NCBI GenBank assembly: GCA_964404165.1 | Contig: CAYOIZ010000031.1 | Location: forward strand, 12,765-76,764 | Reading direction: 5' to 3' | Source: DASYLJ01 sp964404165 | GTDB lineage: Bacteria; Desulfobacterota; Binatia; DP-6 | Length of the DNA stretch: 64,000 nt | In this document: positions 62,955 through 64,000 of the stretch, one piece after another | Position numbering within the stretch: the stretch's first letter is position 1 | Layout of the letters: the number at the start of each line of letters is the position of its first letter | Made by a program: the position numbers and the translations under genes | The notes under the pieces: generated by a model | What the model was told of the DNA's origin: nothing | Databases searched by the model: none | Seen by the model: only the letters and a program-made list of their open reading frames with translations

Positions 62955-64000
62955 CTACTGGTTCTCCGTGACGTAGACGGTGACGTTGTCCAGCGTGTGC
63001 CCCTGTGAACCGTTCGTCCGCACACCCCAGAGGCAGTAGGTGTTGGTACCGCTCGCCGACGTGTCCGTGAAGTCCATCGACAGGATCGCCTTGACGTTCG
63101 ATGCTCCGTTTGCCGGCGTGTTCGCGTACGTCCCGGTGAGGAGCGTGCCGCTCGGCGTGCCTACTTGCCCCAGCGTCCCGCAGGACGACGCCCGATACAC
63201 GTTGAACGTGACCGTCTCCGCGCCGCCACCGGTATCCGTGTCCACGATCGTGAAGCGGACGTTGGTGGTCTTCGACCCAGTGAGCCCGGTCGCGGCGTAG
63301 CTATAGATCGGGTAGGCGCTGCCCCCCGTTCCGCCCCACGCCGTCCCTGGTGTCGTGGTCTCCGTGCGCACGATCGGCGCCGCCCCGAGCGACGTCCCGG
63401 ACGATGGCGCGAACGTCACCCGCGCCGTCTGATACGACCCCTGGTCTGTCGACACCTCCTGGGCGATCGCCGTCGAGTAGTCCGACGACGCGGCGGCCTC
63501 GAAGTACCCGGCCGTCGACGACACGCGCATGCGGCCGCCGCGGGTCGTCGCCACGTCCGTGAAGCGACAGGTCTGCGTGCCCCCAATCGCCACCACCACC
63601 GGCGCCCCGTTGCTGGCCGACGCGACCACGCACCCGATCGGCACCTTGCTGCCGGCCGTCGCTTTCTTCACTGCGTTGGCCGTCGCGGTCGACAGCTCCA
63701 CCACCTCCCCGGCGTTGAGCGTCGCGCCGTCATCGTTGGTGTACGTCGCGAACGTCGCCTGGTCGTCGTCGGCGTCGAGCGGCCCGACGTTACGGAACCC
63801 ACCCATGAACGGCCCGCACCCGGAGAGCTTGTCGGCGACCCCGGAGCCGAACAGGAGATCGCGCACCTGGAGATTCACCAGCGCCGACGCACTCGACGGA
63901 CACACCATGCCGACCGACGACGCTCCGGTGAGCGCGATCTCCGCACCGTTGATCGAGCAGTTCGTGCAGGTCTGGTCGGCGCTCAGGTTGCTGAAGTCGA
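62955..64000 (-). CDS. Capsid-decoration/cement-like virion protein, truncated by the window
   Basis: The 3' end of a gene whose frame stays open to the right edge (upstream residues include CTNC and INGAEIALTGASS). The visible part has a repeat of strands typical of capsid cement proteins (DGATLNAGEVVELSTA, then IGCVVASASNG, RMRVSSTAGYFEAAAS), followed by a C-terminal beta domain (VRFTIVDTDTGGG). Start lies beyond 64000. Function as decoration is inferred from pattern and place next to tail genes. Confidence 0.65.
   Translation of the reverse strand, partial: DFSNLSADQTCTNCSINGAEIALTGASSVGMVCPSSASALVNLQVRDLLFGSGVADKLSGCGPFMGGFRNVGPLDADDDQATFATYTNDDGATLNAGEVVELSTATANAVKKATAGSKVPIGCVVASASNGAPVVVAIGGTQTCRFTDVATTRGGRMRVSSTAGYFEAAASSDYSTAIAQEVSTDQGSYQTARVTFAPSSGTSLGAAPIVRTETTTPGTAWGGTGGSAYPIYSYAATGLTGSKTTNVRFTIVDTDTGGGAETVTFNVYRASSCGTLGQVGTPSGTLLTGTYANTPANGASNVKAILSMDFTDTSASGTNTYCLWGVRTNGSQGHTLDNVTVYVTENQ

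Larger units (their letters stand above)
34266..64000. mobile_element. Prophage (tailed phage), right part beyond the window
   Basis: From about 34.3 kb the gene content changes to short overlapping phage genes: YdaS-like and XRE regulators, HNH and DUF5131 proteins, an ABA-sandwich protein, ImmA/XRE, an M15 endolysin, tail tip and LamG proteins, a tape measure gene, a frameshifting chaperone pair and a major tail protein. The left end is set by the first phage-type gene (34341) next to mltD; no att repeat could be fixed because the right end is outside. No integrase, portal, terminase or major capsid protein is seen yet. A long, non-contractile tail is suggested by the tape measure and absence of sheath and baseplate genes. 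Confidence 0.88.

Overview
The window is about 64 kb of high-GC DNA from a Gram-negative bacterium. The first 34.3 kb is chromosomal. It carries a MltD-type lytic transglycosylase, lipobox and signal-peptide proteins, an ABC transporter with GldG-like and DUF4340 partners, ATP sulfurylase, and a C5-pathway haem operon in the order hemX/ccsA-hemA-hemC-hemD-hemB. This set fits an environmental deltaproteobacterium-like lineage (former Deltaproteobacteria or Binatota type). That placement is inference; no rRNA or other marker gene is present.

Layout, chromosomal part. 0-2.8 kb: a radical-SAM-like protein with an unusual cysteine spacing, ATP sulfurylase (sat) and a small Cys protein. 2.8-7.4 kb, minus strand: DNA polymerase I with a degenerate proofreading domain, then an ECF sigma factor, its zinc-finger anti-sigma factor and two envelope proteins. 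7.4-12 kb, plus strand: a four-gene ABC/GldG/DUF4340 operon behind a clear sigma70-type promoter. 12-17.6 kb: hisC, a small helical protein, an orphan RelE/ParE-like toxin, a secreted nitrilase-like/Asp-box propeller fusion whose catalytic Cys is replaced, and a GNAT-like protein. 17.63-17.88 kb: a 259-bp nested palindrome between two convergent genes. 17.9-22.2 kb, minus strand: ligase, SDR, carrier protein and a sulfatase-fold membrane protein, probably one operon. 22.2-32.8 kb, minus strand: an NFACT-R protein, an orphan histidine kinase, an M48-TPR protease and the haem/sirohaem genes, with 4-nt overlaps through most of the haem block. 32.9-34.3 kb: mltD-like gene with its own promoter and terminator.

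Layout, phage part. From about 34.3 kb to the right edge the window is a tailed-phage prophage (or phage-like island) that continues beyond the window. A divergent control region (34.75-34.86 kb) separates a YdaS-like and an XRE-like regulator. A tightly coupled rightward operon of at least 18 small genes (35.5-43.7 kb) holds several Cys/His-rich proteins, an HNH protein, an ASCH-like/DUF5131 pair and a HerA-like ATPase. A leftward ImmA/XRE pair (44.3-45.2 kb) has a promoter overlapped by a 22-bp operator-like palindrome. The leftward late genes (45.35-64 kb) are a lysis cassette, distal tail proteins with two LamG domains, a 1721-residue tape measure protein, a tail assembly chaperone pair, the major tail protein and a truncated capsid-decoration-like protein.

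The best-supported unusual feature is a lambda G/GT-like programmed -1 frameshift: a correctly phased G_GGA_AAC heptamer five codons before the stop of the first chaperone gene, leading into the second. No integrase, terminase, portal, major capsid protein, tRNA, rRNA or CRISPR array was found in the window.
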